The position numbers and the translations under genes are program-made. Positions 8,040 to 16,344 of a stretch of 64,000 nt of DNA are shown here, piece after piece. The DNA lies in assembly GCA_042408595.1 (NCBI GenBank), contig JBHOQX010000129.1:1-64000 (forward strand). Direction: 5' to 3'. This DNA is from JBHOQX01 sp042408595 (GTDB lineage Bacteria; Chloroflexota; Chloroflexia; Chloroflexales; Roseiflexaceae). The stretch's first letter is position 1; each line of letters begins with the position of its first letter. A model generated the notes under the pieces. It worked only from the letters and a program-made list of their open reading frames with translations. It did not search any database and had not been told where the DNA came from.

Positions 8040-9014
8040 ATGACGATCCGTTACGGCGTGTTTGTGCCGCAGGGGTGGCGGCTCGATCTGCTGGAGATCG
8101 CCGACCCGGTGGAGAAGTACGAGGCGATGACGCGCGTGGCCCGCGCCGCCGACGCGCTGCCGGTCTACGATTCGATCTGGGTGTATGACCACTTCCATAC
8201 CGTGCCGCGGATCGAGCACGAGACCGTCTTCGAATGCTGGACGACGACCGCCGCGCTGGCGCGCGACACGCAGCGGGTGAACGTCGGCCAGATGGTTACC
8301 TGCAACGGCTACCGCAACCCGGCGCTGCTCGCCAAGATGGCCTCCACGGTGGATGTGATGAGCCACGGGCGGCTGTACTGCGGCATCGGCGCGGGGTGGT
8401 ACGAGCACGAGTGGCGCGCCTACGGCTATGGCTTCCCGGAGACGCGCGACCGCATGCGCGCCTTCCGCGAGGCCTGCGCGATCATCACGCGGATGTGGAC
8501 GGAAGAGGAGCCGATCTTCAGCGGCGAGTACTATCACATCGACCGCCCGATCAACCAACCGAAAGGCGCGCGCACGCCGCATCCGTCGCTCTGGATCGGC
8601 GGGGGCGGCGAGCAGGTGACGCTGCGGCTGGTGGCGCAATACGCCGATGCCTGCAACGTCGGCGGCGGCGACCCCGCCGTGATTCGCCAGAAGCTCGCCG
8701 TGCTGCGCCGGCACTGCGACGCGCTGGGGCGCAACTACGACGAGATCATCAAGAGCACCAGCATGAACATCGTGCTGCTCGAAGACGGCGCGGATCGCGA
8801 GCAGGCCACCGAGCCGATCCGCAAGACCTATGGCTGGTCGATGGAGGAACTGGCGCGGCAGGCGGTGGTCGGCACGGCGGACGAGGTCGCGGCGCGGGTG
8901 CGGGCGGCGGCCGATGCGGGCGCGAACTACATCATCACCTACTTCCACCGCCTGGCCTATGACCTGACCCCGCTGCAGCGTTTCGCCGAGGAGGTGGTGC
9001 CGCAGGTGGGGTAG
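8040..9014 (+). CDS. LLM-class (F420-dependent type) oxidoreductase
   Basis: 324 residues. VYDSIWVYDHFHT, RVNVGQMVTCNGYRNPALLAK, GRLYCGIGAGWYEHEW and HPSLWIGGGGEQVTLRLVAQY follow the LLM luciferase-like barrel pattern, close to F420-dependent oxidoreductases of the TIGR03560 kind. AGGGGAG is 6 bases before ATG. It is the second LLM enzyme in 9 kb but not similar enough to the first to be a recent duplicate. Cofactor and substrate are inferred only at family level. Confidence 0.88.
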   Translation: MTIRYGVFVPQGWRLDLLEIADPVEKYEAMTRVARAADALPVYDSIWVYDHFHTVPRIEHETVFECWTTTAALARDTQRVNVGQMVTCNGYRNPALLAKMASTVDVMSHGRLYCGIGAGWYEHEWRAYGYGFPETRDRMRAFREACAIITRMWTEEEPIFSGEYYHIDRPINQPKGARTPHPSLWIGGGGEQVTLRLVAQYADACNVGGGDPAVIRQKLAVLRRHCDALGRNYDEIIKSTSMNIVLLEDGADREQATEPIRKTYGWSMEELARQAVVGTADEVAARVRAAADAGANYIITYFHRLAYDLTPLQRFAEEVVPQVG

Positions 9015-9043
9015 TGCGCGGCTGGAGGGCGATCGTCCGCCGG

Positions 9044-10498
9044 CTAGCCGTTCGGGCCGCGCAGCAGCTTCGCGACCAGCGACTCGATCGCGCCGGGGTT
9101 GGCGAACGTGGCGTACGGGTCGTCTGGCCCGGCGCCCTCGTACACCATCGTCTCGTCAAGGGCGTAGCGCTCGACGTGCTCCGACTTGAAATTGCGGAAG
9201 GCCCAGGCGAGCGCGATCATCCGGTCCTGCGGCAGGTCCGTCTGCACATAGCTGCGCATCGCGCCGGTGAGGTCGGCCAGGCCCTGGAGGCGCTCGATCG
9301 CGTTCATCCGACGGAAGCGGTCGAGGATCCCCAGGAGCACGAGCTGCTGGCGGCGGTTGCGGGCGTAGTTGCTGTCCATGTGGCGCATGCGGCTGTAGAT
9401 CAGCGCCGTCTGGCCGTCCATGTGCTGCGGGCCGGGGAGAAAATGCGCCTCCATGTAGCCGTAATCCATCGTCGGATACTCGGGGTCGTAAATCTCCTCC
9501 GGCACGTTGATATCGATCCCGCCGATCGCGTCGATCGCCGAGATGAACCCGTTGAAATCGACCCGCACGACATAATCGATCGGGATACCGAGCAGATTGC
9601 TGACCGTCTTGCGTTCCAGGTTCACGCCGCCGCCCAGCTCCGGGTACAAGTCGCCGTAGACGCTGGCGGCGTTGATCCGCGCCTGGCCGTAGCCGGGGAT
9701 GTCCACGATCAGGTCGCGTGGCAGGGACAGCAGGGCGATCCGCTGCATCTGCGGGTCGATTCGTACGACGATAAGCGCGTCCGTCCGCACCCCCTCCGTC
9801 TCGCCGGGGCGCGCGTCTACCCCCATCAGCAGCACGGTGATCGCCCCGCCGGGCGCGGGCGCGTTGGCCGTCCCGCTGCCGGGCGCGAGCGTGGGCGGCG
9901 GGGCCAGCCCGGGGGTGGCTGCTGCACCGACCGCCTGTGGCGTCGCTGTGAGCGTCGCGCGCGGCGGCACACCGGGAGCCGCGGGAGCGGACGTGGCCGC
10001 GGCCTGAGGGGCGGTGCCCGTCGGCCGCGGAGCGGCCGGCCGCGGCGTCGGGGGCGGCGCGGCGGCGCGGGCCGGGTTGTTCAGCGCCGGTGCGGGCGCG
10101 ATGGTCGGAAGCTGGATCGCCTGCACGTTGCGCTGGATGGAGATCAGCGCGAGGGCGACGCGCCCGACCAGCAGCACCACCAGCAGCAGCGCCAGCACGC
10201 CCAGCGCGGTGATCGCCGGGCGTAGCCACCGGCGCGCCGCGGGGACTGGCGGCGCCTCGCCGCCCCAGCTGGCCTCATCCAGCCCGCCCTCGGGCGCGGC
10301 GGGCACAGCGGCCGGGCGTGCGGTGCGGGGCGTCGGGGCGGCCAGCAGCGCGGCCAGCAGCGCCTGGTCGGGGCGGTCGCGGTAGGCGCGGCAGGCGGCG
10401 CATTCGGCCAGATGGAACCCAAGCGCGGCCTGCGAGGCGCCGCCGCGGCCGGGCTGGACGCCCGCGTCCAGCAGGCGGCGCGCGTCGGTGCAGTCCAT
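9044..10498 (-). CDS. LytR-CpsA-Psr (LCP) family protein with N-terminal zinc-finger-like segment
   Basis: 484 residues. Residues 1-40 contain C3 and H29-x3-C33-x2-C36, the spacing of zinc-binding anti-sigma domains. A membrane helix follows around 92-115, then a Pro/Ala/Thr-rich linker to about 225, then the extracellular LCP domain with LLMGVDARPGETEGVRTDALIV, RIALLSLPRDLIVDIPGYG, YVVRVDFNGFISAIDAIGGI and LIYSRMRHMDSNYARNRRQQ. The Asp and Arg residues in these blocks bind the polyprenyl-phosphate and metal in LCP ligases. The role is probably attachment of a polymer to the cell wall. The start has a weak Shine-Dalgarno but lies 62 bases after a good promoter. Confidence 0.9.
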   Translation of the reverse strand: MDCTDARRLLDAGVQPGRGGASQAALGFHLAECAACRAYRDRPDQALLAALLAAPTPRTARPAAVPAAPEGGLDEASWGGEAPPVPAARRWLRPAITALGVLALLLVVLLVGRVALALISIQRNVQAIQLPTIAPAPALNNPARAAAPPPTPRPAAPRPTGTAPQAAATSAPAAPGVPPRATLTATPQAVGAAATPGLAPPPTLAPGSGTANAPAPGGAITVLLMGVDARPGETEGVRTDALIVVRIDPQMQRIALLSLPRDLIVDIPGYGQARINAASVYGDLYPELGGGVNLERKTVSNLLGIPIDYVVRVDFNGFISAIDAIGGIDINVPEEIYDPEYPTMDYGYMEAHFLPGPQHMDGQTALIYSRMRHMDSNYARNRRQQLVLLGILDRFRRMNAIERLQGLADLTGAMRSYVQTDLPQDRMIALAWAFRNFKSEHVERYALDETMVYEGAGPDDPYATFANPGAIESLVAKLLRGPNG

Positions 10499-10566
10499 GG
10501 ATGCTCACTTGCCGCCGACGAGTCGCTGTCGCTGAGTCGTAAGCGGTATTTCGAATGCCATGCTCA

Positions 10567-10595
10567 AGTGTAGGGCGTAATCAGGCAAATGTCAA
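10567..10595 (-). promoter_or_regulatory. Sigma-A-type promoter for the LCP gene
   Basis: On the minus strand, TTGACA (10590-10595), 17-base spacer, TACACT (10567-10572). It lies about 62 bases ahead of the LCP start codon and is back to back with the ABC-ATPase promoter. Confidence 0.75.
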
Positions 10596-10693
10596 GCTAC
10601 ATGCCGTTGTGATATGGTTTACGGTTGGGTTGGCAGCATGGAGCGCAGGCCGCTGTGGAGGGCGCGCTTCTCCACGGCGCCGCGTCGCCGGTT

Positions 10694-10723
10694 TTGACGA
10701 ATGCCGGCGCGCTACGGTATCAT
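10694..10723 (+). promoter_or_regulatory. Sigma-A-type promoter for the ABC ATPase gene
   Basis: TTGACG (10694-10699), 18-base spacer, TATCAT (10718-10723). The predicted start of transcription is near 10730, which rules out the in-frame ATG at 10701 and supports the ATG at 10758. Confidence 0.7.
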
Positions 10724-10757
10724 GCCGCCGGAGGCCGGAGGAGCAGAGGAGCTACGG

Positions 10758-11531
10758 ATGGCAGCACTGAACGGCGGGCCGATGATCGAGGCGAACGGCC
10801 TACAGAAGCGCTTCGGCGACAAGCTGGTCGTCAGGGGGGTCAGCCTGAGCGTCTCGCCAGGCGAAATCTTCGGCTTCCTTGGCGCGAACGGCGCGGGCAA
10901 GACGACGACGATCAAGATGCTGATCGGCCTACTGCGCCCGACGGCCGGCACAGCACGCATCGGGGGGCACGACATCCAGCGCGATCCGATCGCCGCCAAG
11001 TCGCTGATCGGCTACGTGCCGGACGAGCCGAATCTGCCGGCCAAGATGACGGCGCGCGAGTTCCTCGATTTCATGGCCGGCCTGTATCGGGTGGAGCGCA
11101 ACGATGCCCGGCGGCGCGCCGATGAGTTGTTGCGCCTCTTCGGCCTGAGCGAGCAGGCCGACGAGCTGATGGATGGATTCTCGCACGGGATGCGCCAGAA
11201 GATGGCGCTGGCCGGCGCGCTCATCCACAATCCGCGTGCCTTCTTCCTCGATGAGCCGACCGTCGGGCTCGACCCGCGCAGCGCCCGCCTGATCAAGGAT
11301 TTGCTGCGCCAGGTCGCTCAACGTGGCACCGCTGTTTTTCTGACGACGCATATTCTCGAAATCGCCGAGCGGATGTGCGACCGGGTGGCGATCATCCATG
11401 CCGGCGAGGTGATCGCCACCGGCACGATGGACGAGCTGCGCGCCGGGCGGCACGGCGAAAGCCTGGAAGATATCTTCCTCGAACTGACCGGCGGCGCCGA
11501 AGAAGCCGCGATCGCCGACGCGCTGGCGTAG
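10758..11531 (+). CDS. ABC transporter ATP-binding protein (ABC-2/drug-export type)
   Basis: 257 residues. Walker A GANGAGKTTTIK, signature FSHGMRQKMALAGAL, Walker B AFFLDEPTVGLDP and the switch His in LTTHILE are all present; the C-terminal region is short. This is the CcmA/DrrA-like type of ATPase that partners ABC-2 permeases. The start at 10758 is set by GAGGAG 6 bases upstream and by the promoter at 10694-10723. No permease is adjacent; the only candidate in the window is at 26160-27902, on the other strand 15 kb away, so pairing is uncertain. Confidence 0.92.
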   Translation: MAALNGGPMIEANGLQKRFGDKLVVRGVSLSVSPGEIFGFLGANGAGKTTTIKMLIGLLRPTAGTARIGGHDIQRDPIAAKSLIGYVPDEPNLPAKMTAREFLDFMAGLYRVERNDARRRADELLRLFGLSEQADELMDGFSHGMRQKMALAGALIHNPRAFFLDEPTVGLDPRSARLIKDLLRQVAQRGTAVFLTTHILEIAERMCDRVAIIHAGEVIATGTMDELRAGRHGESLEDIFLELTGGAEEAAIADALA

Positions 11532-11532
11532 G

Positions 11533-11636
11533 GGCTAGGGGCTGGGGGCTAGGGGCTAGTGCCTTGTCACCTTGTCACCCTATCATCCGGTCATCTGGTC
11601 ATCTTGTCACCCGGCCACCACATCGGCCCGCCCGTG
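11533..11636 (+). repeat. Short degenerate tandem repeats before the App1-like gene
   Basis: First come four near-copies of GGGGCTAG (11533-11560), then a chain of 9-10-base units of the type CTTGTCACC / CGGTCATCT up to 11610. It leads almost directly to the next start codon, leaving little room for a standard Shine-Dalgarno. Confidence 0.7.
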
Positions 11637-11639
11637 CCT

Positions 11640-12776
11640 ATGAACGACCTGCCCGACGACACGCGGCGTGCGCTGGCCTCCGTCGAGACCGACGCCGAGG
11701 CGCTCGCGGGGTGGGCCGCGATCCGGCGCGACGCCGCCCCGCTCCAGATCGTGCCGTACGACGGCTTCGGCACGCCCGCCGCGCTGCGGCTGGGCGGGCG
11801 CGTGCTGATGAGCGCCGGCGCGCGCCCGGCCACAGCAGACGACTCGCTCTGGCGCAACCTGGCGAACATGTACCGCCGCTTCGCCACCGTCGAAGTGCCG
11901 GGCGCGCGCGTCCGCGCCGGCGCTGGCGGCGCCGCTGCCGAGGCCATCGCCGACCGCGAGGGCTACTTCGCCGTCCGGCTCGCGCCGCCTGCCCTGCCCG
12001 CCCCGTCGCAGCTTTGGCAGCCGGTGCTGCTGGAACTGCTCGACCCGCCAGCGCCCGCGGGGGCCGTTCGGGCCACCGGCCACGTGCTCGTCCCACCGCC
12101 GGGGGCGCGTTTCGGCGTGATCAGCGACATCGACGATACGATCATCCAGACCGACGTTCGCCATGCCGTCAGGATGGCCGTGCGCACATTCACCACCAAC
12201 GCCCGCACCCGCCTGCCGTTCATCGGTGTGGCTGCGCTCTACCGCGCGCTCCACGCTGCCGCACCGCCTCCGGCGATCAACCCGATCTTTTATGTCTCCG
12301 CCGGGCCGTGGAACCTGTACGATCTGCTGACCGATCTTTTCGCCTACCGCCAGATCCCGCGCGGGCCGCTGCTGCTGCGCGACTGGGGCCTGGCGGGCGA
12401 CAAGGCCGGGCCGAACGACACGCGGGCGCACAAGCGCCGCTCGATCGACTCGATCCTGCGCTGCTATCCGCGCCTGCCCTTCCTGTTGATCGGCGATAGC
12501 GGCCAGCACGACCCGGAGATCTACGCCGAGGCCGCCGAAGCCTGGCCGGGCCGGATCGCCACGATCTACATCCGCGATGTCGCACGCAGCCCCCGGCGCG
12601 CCGGGTCGCTGGCGGCGGCGGCGGCGCGCGCGGCTGCCGTTGGCAGCCCCATGGTCGTCGCAGCGACGACCATGGACATCGCCCGGGATGCGGCAGCGCG
12701 CGGCTGGCTGCCCCCGGCGGCGCTCGCCGAAGTGGCCGCCGGGCACGACCGCGACGCGCAGCGCCCTGTGCCCTAG
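11640..12776 (+). CDS. App1-type phosphatase domain protein (DUF2183)
   Basis: 378 residues. The C-terminal two thirds hold the HAD-like App1 catalytic domain: DIDDTI (residues about 160-165, DxDxT), FYVSAGPWNLYDLLTDLF, and LIGDSGQHDPEIYAEAA with the conserved Lys of HKRRSIDSIL. In yeast App1 this domain dephosphorylates phosphatidate; bacterial relatives are mostly uncharacterised. The N-terminus (1-155) matches the usual extension before DUF2183. No signal peptide. The start is the first Met after a tract of tandem repeats, without clear Shine-Dalgarno, so it is moderately sure. Confidence 0.87.
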   Translation: MNDLPDDTRRALASVETDAEALAGWAAIRRDAAPLQIVPYDGFGTPAALRLGGRVLMSAGARPATADDSLWRNLANMYRRFATVEVPGARVRAGAGGAAAEAIADREGYFAVRLAPPALPAPSQLWQPVLLELLDPPAPAGAVRATGHVLVPPPGARFGVISDIDDTIIQTDVRHAVRMAVRTFTTNARTRLPFIGVAALYRALHAAAPPPAINPIFYVSAGPWNLYDLLTDLFAYRQIPRGPLLLRDWGLAGDKAGPNDTRAHKRRSIDSILRCYPRLPFLLIGDSGQHDPEIYAEAAEAWPGRIATIYIRDVARSPRRAGSLAAAAARAAAVGSPMVVAATTMDIARDAAARGWLPPAALAEVAAGHDRDAQRPVP

Positions 12777-12884
12777 GGCGCTTCCGGCGCAGGGGTGCGG
12801 GGTTAGCGATCGGGGTTCAGGCGTTCTGGTGCTGTTACTTCTGCGCCCATCCCAACTACAATCTGCAATCATAGCCAGGAGCCA

Positions 12885-12955
12885 GAGGTCAGGCGGTCGG
12901 ACAGTCAGACGGGCAGACAATCAGACGGGCGGACAATCGGCAATCTGCAATCCCA
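12885..12955 (+). repeat. GTCAGACGG-type degenerate repeats before the PaaK-like gene
   Basis: Contains a 16-bp tandem duplication with one mismatch, CAGACGGGCAGACAAT (12906-12921) and CAGACGGGCGGACAAT (12922-12937). CAATCTGCAATC occurs twice, near 12850 and again near 12940. The tract ends 12 bases before the start codon of the next gene. Similar units precede menH and maoC. Confidence 0.75.
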
Positions 12956-12967
12956 AAGCGAGGCCGT

Positions 12968-14485
12968 ATGCTCAACCCGCAGCAGCGCCGCCGCGCACTC
13001 GACGCGCTCCAGGCATTTTTCGATACGCCACTCGACGCGACCCTTCAGCGCCACGAGGCCGACGACCCGGCGGCCGCGGCCCTCACCCTCTTCCACGATG
13101 TCGCCGCACGCGTGCCGGCGTACCGCACCTTCCTGGCCGAGCAGGGCATCGATCCGGCCGCCGTGCGCGCCCCCGCCGACCTGCGCCGCGTCCCGCCCGT
13201 CACCAAGCAGAACTACCTCCAGCGCCACCCGCTGTCGGCGCTCTGCCGCGATGGGCGGCTGGAGGCCTGTGACTGGATCGCCGTCTCGTCCGGCTCGAGC
13301 GGGCGCCCGACCTTCTGGCCGCGCTTCCTCAGCGACGAGCTGCGCATCGCCACGCGCTTCGAGCAGGTCTTCCACGATAGCTTCCGCGCCGACGAGCGCC
13401 GTACGCTTGTGGTCGTTTGCTTCGCGCTCGGCACGTGGGTCGGCGGGATGTACACCGCCAACTGCTGCCGCTATCTGGCGGCGAAAGGCTACCCGCTGAC
13501 TGTGGTGACGCCGGGCACCAACAAGGACGAGATTCTGCGGGTGGTGCAGGAGCTTGGGCCGCTGTACGAGCAGGTCGTGCTCGCCGGCTACCCGCCGTTT
13601 CTGAAGGACGTAATCGACACCGGGCTGGCGCGCGGCGTCGCGTGGCCGCAGTACCGCATCAAGCTGGTGCTGGCCGGCGAGGTGTTCAGCGAAGAGTGGC
13701 GCGCGCTGGTCGGCGAGCGCGCCGGGATGGCCGACCCGCTGCGCGACTCGGCGGCGCTGTACGGCACGGCGGACGCCGGCGTGCTGGCGAACGAGACACC
13801 GCTCAGCGTCGCCATTCGCCGCTTCCTGGCCGGGAAGCCGGACGCGGCGCGGGCGCTCTTCGGCGAATCCCGCCTGCCGACCCTCGGGCAGTACGATCCG
13901 CTGTCCCGCTACTTCGAGGCGCAGGACCGCTCGCTGCTGTTTTCTGGAGACAATGGAGTCCCGTTGCTGCGCTACAACATTCTCGACACCGGCGGGCTCA
14001 TCCCATACGACCAGCTGCTGGCGAATCTGGCGGCGTACGGGTTCGATCCGGTCGCGGAGCTAGGCGGGCCGGGGGCGCGCGGCGTGCGGCGGCTGCCGTT
14101 CGTCTACGTCTTCGGCCGGTCGGATTTCACCGTCTCGTACTTCGGCGCGAACATCTTCCCGGAGAACATCTCGGTCGGGCTGGAGCAGCCGGGCGTGCGC
14201 GAGCGGGTGACGGGCAAGTTCGTGCTGGAGGTGCGCGAGGACGCCGACCGCGACCGGGCGCTGGCGGTGGTCGTCGAGCTCGCGCCGGAGGTGGTGGGCG
14301 ACCTCGGGCTGGAGCGGGCGATCGCCGGGTCGATCCACGCGCAGTTGCTGCGCCTCAACAGCGAGTTCGGTGCGTATGTGCCGCCGGCGCGCCAGATGCC
14401 GCGGGTAGAGCTGCGGCCCACCGGCGATCCGCAGTGGTTCCCGGTCGGCGTGAAGCACCGTTATACGCGCCGCGGCCCGGCGTAG
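12968..14485 (+). CDS. Phenylacetate-CoA ligase-like AMP-forming enzyme
   Basis: 505 residues. VSSGSSGRPTFWPRF is the P-loop-like AMP-binding motif of PaaK-type adenylate-forming enzymes, ALYGTADAGVLANE the A5-type motif, YNILDTGGLI holds the conserved Asp, and KHRYTRRG near the C-terminus carries the catalytic Lys region. PaaK relatives activate aryl or acyl acids to CoA thioesters. No phenylacetate catabolic genes are nearby, so the acid is unknown. Ends 6 bases before the convergent rluB stop. No clear Shine-Dalgarno. Confidence 0.85.
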   Translation: MLNPQQRRRALDALQAFFDTPLDATLQRHEADDPAAAALTLFHDVAARVPAYRTFLAEQGIDPAAVRAPADLRRVPPVTKQNYLQRHPLSALCRDGRLEACDWIAVSSGSSGRPTFWPRFLSDELRIATRFEQVFHDSFRADERRTLVVVCFALGTWVGGMYTANCCRYLAAKGYPLTVVTPGTNKDEILRVVQELGPLYEQVVLAGYPPFLKDVIDTGLARGVAWPQYRIKLVLAGEVFSEEWRALVGERAGMADPLRDSAALYGTADAGVLANETPLSVAIRRFLAGKPDAARALFGESRLPTLGQYDPLSRYFEAQDRSLLFSGDNGVPLLRYNILDTGGLIPYDQLLANLAAYGFDPVAELGGPGARGVRRLPFVYVFGRSDFTVSYFGANIFPENISVGLEQPGVRERVTGKFVLEVREDADRDRALAVVVELAPEVVGDLGLERAIAGSIHAQLLRLNSEFGAYVPPARQMPRVELRPTGDPQWFPVGVKHRYTRRGPA

Positions 14486-14491
14486 GGGCCG

Positions 14492-16201
14492 TTATTCATC
14501 CCCTTCGTCCGGCTCGCGGCGGGGGCGTGGCGGCCCGTCCTGGCGGCGCGGCGGGCGACGGGCATCGCCGGCGTCTCGCCGCGGCGGGCGGTCGTTGTAG
14601 CGGGAGGTGCCGTACCCTTCGCGGCGGGGGCGGTCATCGTCGCGCGGGCGGTCGTTGCCGTAGCCCTCACGGCGTGAGCCGTAGCCGCCATCGCGCGGCG
14701 GGCGGTCGTTGCCGTACCCTTCGCGGCGGGGGCGGTCGTCATATCGGCGGGGGCGGTCGTCGCGCAGGCGGTCGTTGCCGTAGCCCTCACGGCGCGGGCC
14801 GTAGCCGCCATCGCGCGGCGGGCGGTCGTTGCCGTACCCTTCGCGGCGGGGGCGGTCGTCGCGCGGGCGGTCGTTGCCGTAGCCCTCGCGGCGTGGGCCG
14901 TAGCCACTGGCGCGCGGCGGGCGGTCGTCGTACCGGCGGGGACGGCCATCGTCGCGCGGGCGGTCGTTGCCGTAGCCCTCGCGGCGCGGGCCGTAGCCAC
15001 TGGCGCGCGGCGGGCGGTCGTTGCCGTAGCCCTCGCGGCGCGGGCCATAGGCGCCCTCGCGCCGCGGGCGGTCGTTGTAGCCCTCGCGCCGCGGGCGCTC
15101 ATCGAAGCGGGAGGTGCCGTACCCTTCGCGGCGCGGGCCGTAGCCGCCCTCGCGCGGTGGACGATCGCTGGAGGAACCCTCACGGCGTCGCCGGTCGTCG
15201 TAGCGCTCGTTGCCATAGCCCTCACGGCGGGGGCGGTCGTCGTAGCGCGGGCGCTCGTTGCCATAGCCCTCACGGCGGGGGCGATCGTCGCGTGGGCGGT
15301 CGGTGTAACGCGCACCGCCGGCGACGTCCTCGCGCCGGAAGCGGTCGCGCCCATACTCTTCACGACGGGGGCGGTCGTCGCGCCGGGGCGCGCGGCGGGG
15401 GCGGTCGGCTGCCGCGATGCCGCCGGCCACGGCGGCCCCCGGCGCAAACTCGGCGCCGTCTCGCTCACCTTCGCCGGGGCGGCCGCCGGCGTGCTGCCAG
15501 AGCGCCTCGACCTCCTCGTCGGTCAGCGGGCGCCACTGGCCGCTCGGCAGATCGCCCAGCTCAAGCGGCCCTTCGCGCACGCGAATCAGCCGCAGCACTT
15601 CATACCCCAGCAGTTTGGCGACCTCGCGAATCTGGCGCTTGCGCCCCTCGTGCAGCACGACGCGCACCCACGCCCCCTCGTCGGTCTTCTCCAGCAGCGA
15701 CACGACCGCCGGCGCGGTCATCTCGCCGTCGAGCTCAACCCCCTCGCGCCACTGGCGGATCGCCTCCGTGGAGGGTGCCTGGTCGAGCAGCACGCGGTAC
15801 TCTTTCTCGATCGCAAAGCTCGGATGCGTGAGGCGCTGGGTCAGGGCACCGTCGTCCGTGAGGATGATCAGCCCTTCGCTGTCCATGTCGAGCCGGCCAA
15901 CGGGGAAGAGGCGCGCCTCGGACGGCACAAGATCGACGACCGTGGGGCGGCCGTGGGTGTCTTCAACGGTGGAGACGACTCCGGCCGGCTTGTTGAGCAT
16001 GGCATAGCTGCGCAACTTCGCCTGTTGGATCGGCTTGCCGTCCAGCGTGATTTCATCGCGTTCGGGGTCGACACGCGCGCCGAGGATGCGTATCACTTTG
16101 CCGTTAATGGCGACGCGCCCTTCGCGGATCAGCTCTTCGCAGTCGCGGCGCGAGGCGATGCCAGCCGCGGCCAGCACCTTCTGTAAGCGTTCAGGACTCA
16201 A
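14492..16201 (-). CDS. rluB: RluB/RsuA-family 23S/16S rRNA pseudouridine synthase with long Arg-Gly-Tyr tail
   Basis: 569 residues from a TTG at 16201, chosen because AGGGGA lies about 7 bases upstream and the S4 domain begins there; no ATG fits. An S4 RNA-binding domain covers 1-60, and the RsuA/RluB catalytic domain about 62-245 with VGRLDMDSEGLIILTDDG (catalytic Asp105), EKEYRVLL and EGRKRQIREV. Residues about 255-569 are a disordered tail of Arg, Asp, Gly, Tyr and Pro with eleven copies of REGYG, encoded by tandem DNA repeats. Normal family members stop near 250-300. The tail is probably extra RNA-binding surface. It heads a possible operon order AIM24, nth, rluB, but has its own -10. Confidence 0.9.
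   Translation of the reverse strand: MSPERLQKVLAAAGIASRRDCEELIREGRVAINGKVIRILGARVDPERDEITLDGKPIQQAKLRSYAMLNKPAGVVSTVEDTHGRPTVVDLVPSEARLFPVGRLDMDSEGLIILTDDGALTQRLTHPSFAIEKEYRVLLDQAPSTEAIRQWREGVELDGEMTAPAVVSLLEKTDEGAWVRVVLHEGRKRQIREVAKLLGYEVLRLIRVREGPLELGDLPSGQWRPLTDEEVEALWQHAGGRPGEGERDGAEFAPGAAVAGGIAAADRPRRAPRRDDRPRREEYGRDRFRREDVAGGARYTDRPRDDRPRREGYGNERPRYDDRPRREGYGNERYDDRRRREGSSSDRPPREGGYGPRREGYGTSRFDERPRREGYNDRPRREGAYGPRREGYGNDRPPRASGYGPRREGYGNDRPRDDGRPRRYDDRPPRASGYGPRREGYGNDRPRDDRPRREGYGNDRPPRDGGYGPRREGYGNDRLRDDRPRRYDDRPRREGYGNDRPPRDGGYGSRREGYGNDRPRDDDRPRREGYGTSRYNDRPPRRDAGDARRPPRRQDGPPRPRREPDEGDE
14640..15345 (-). repeat. Coding tandem repeats of the rluB tail
   Basis: Repeats of about 60 bp built from the units CGCGAGGGCTACGGCAAC and GACCGCCCGCC on the minus strand, encoding alternating REGYGNDRP and DGGYGPR-type peptides. 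Unit boundaries and codon-level identity between neighbouring copies show recent slippage or unequal exchange. At first sight it resembles a direct-repeat array, but it is wholly inside the reading frame. Confidence 0.85.
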
Positions 16202-16290
16202 GCAGATTCCCCTCAATCTGGCGAGCGGGCGCTCGCCACGCACGGGCGCCGGGCGGCACAACTTCTGGCGCGCAGTGTGGATCAGCGTAT

Positions 16291-16296
16291 AGTATA
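16291..16296 (-). promoter_or_regulatory. Extended -10 box upstream of rluB
   Basis: TGTGGTATACT on the minus strand gives an extended -10 (TATACT at 16291-16296). The -35 position is poor. It lies about 90 bases upstream of the TTG start of rluB. Confidence 0.45.
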
Positions 16297-16344
16297 CCAC
16301 AGATAGACAGAGACGATAGGCAGCCGGGTGTGCCTGCCGAGCGA

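Noticed and set aside
7719..8948. N-terminal extension of the SDR frame to 670 residues
   Set aside because: The extension is antisense to the LLM gene; the good ribosome binding site and the SDR fold start at 7718.
10701..10757. Earlier ATG for the ABC ATPase
   Set aside because: It lies within the promoter spacer; the 10758 start has GAGGAG and a proper N-terminus.
14640..15345. Regular direct repeats resembling a CRISPR array
   Set aside because: The units vary, are fully in frame and encode the Arg/Gly/Tyr tail of the pseudouridine synthase; there are no spacers of constant size and no cas genes.
13417..15831. 804-codon plus-strand frame across the PaaK-like and rluB genes
   Set aside because: Gly/Arg/Ala low-complexity reading, half of it antisense to the repeat tail of rluB.
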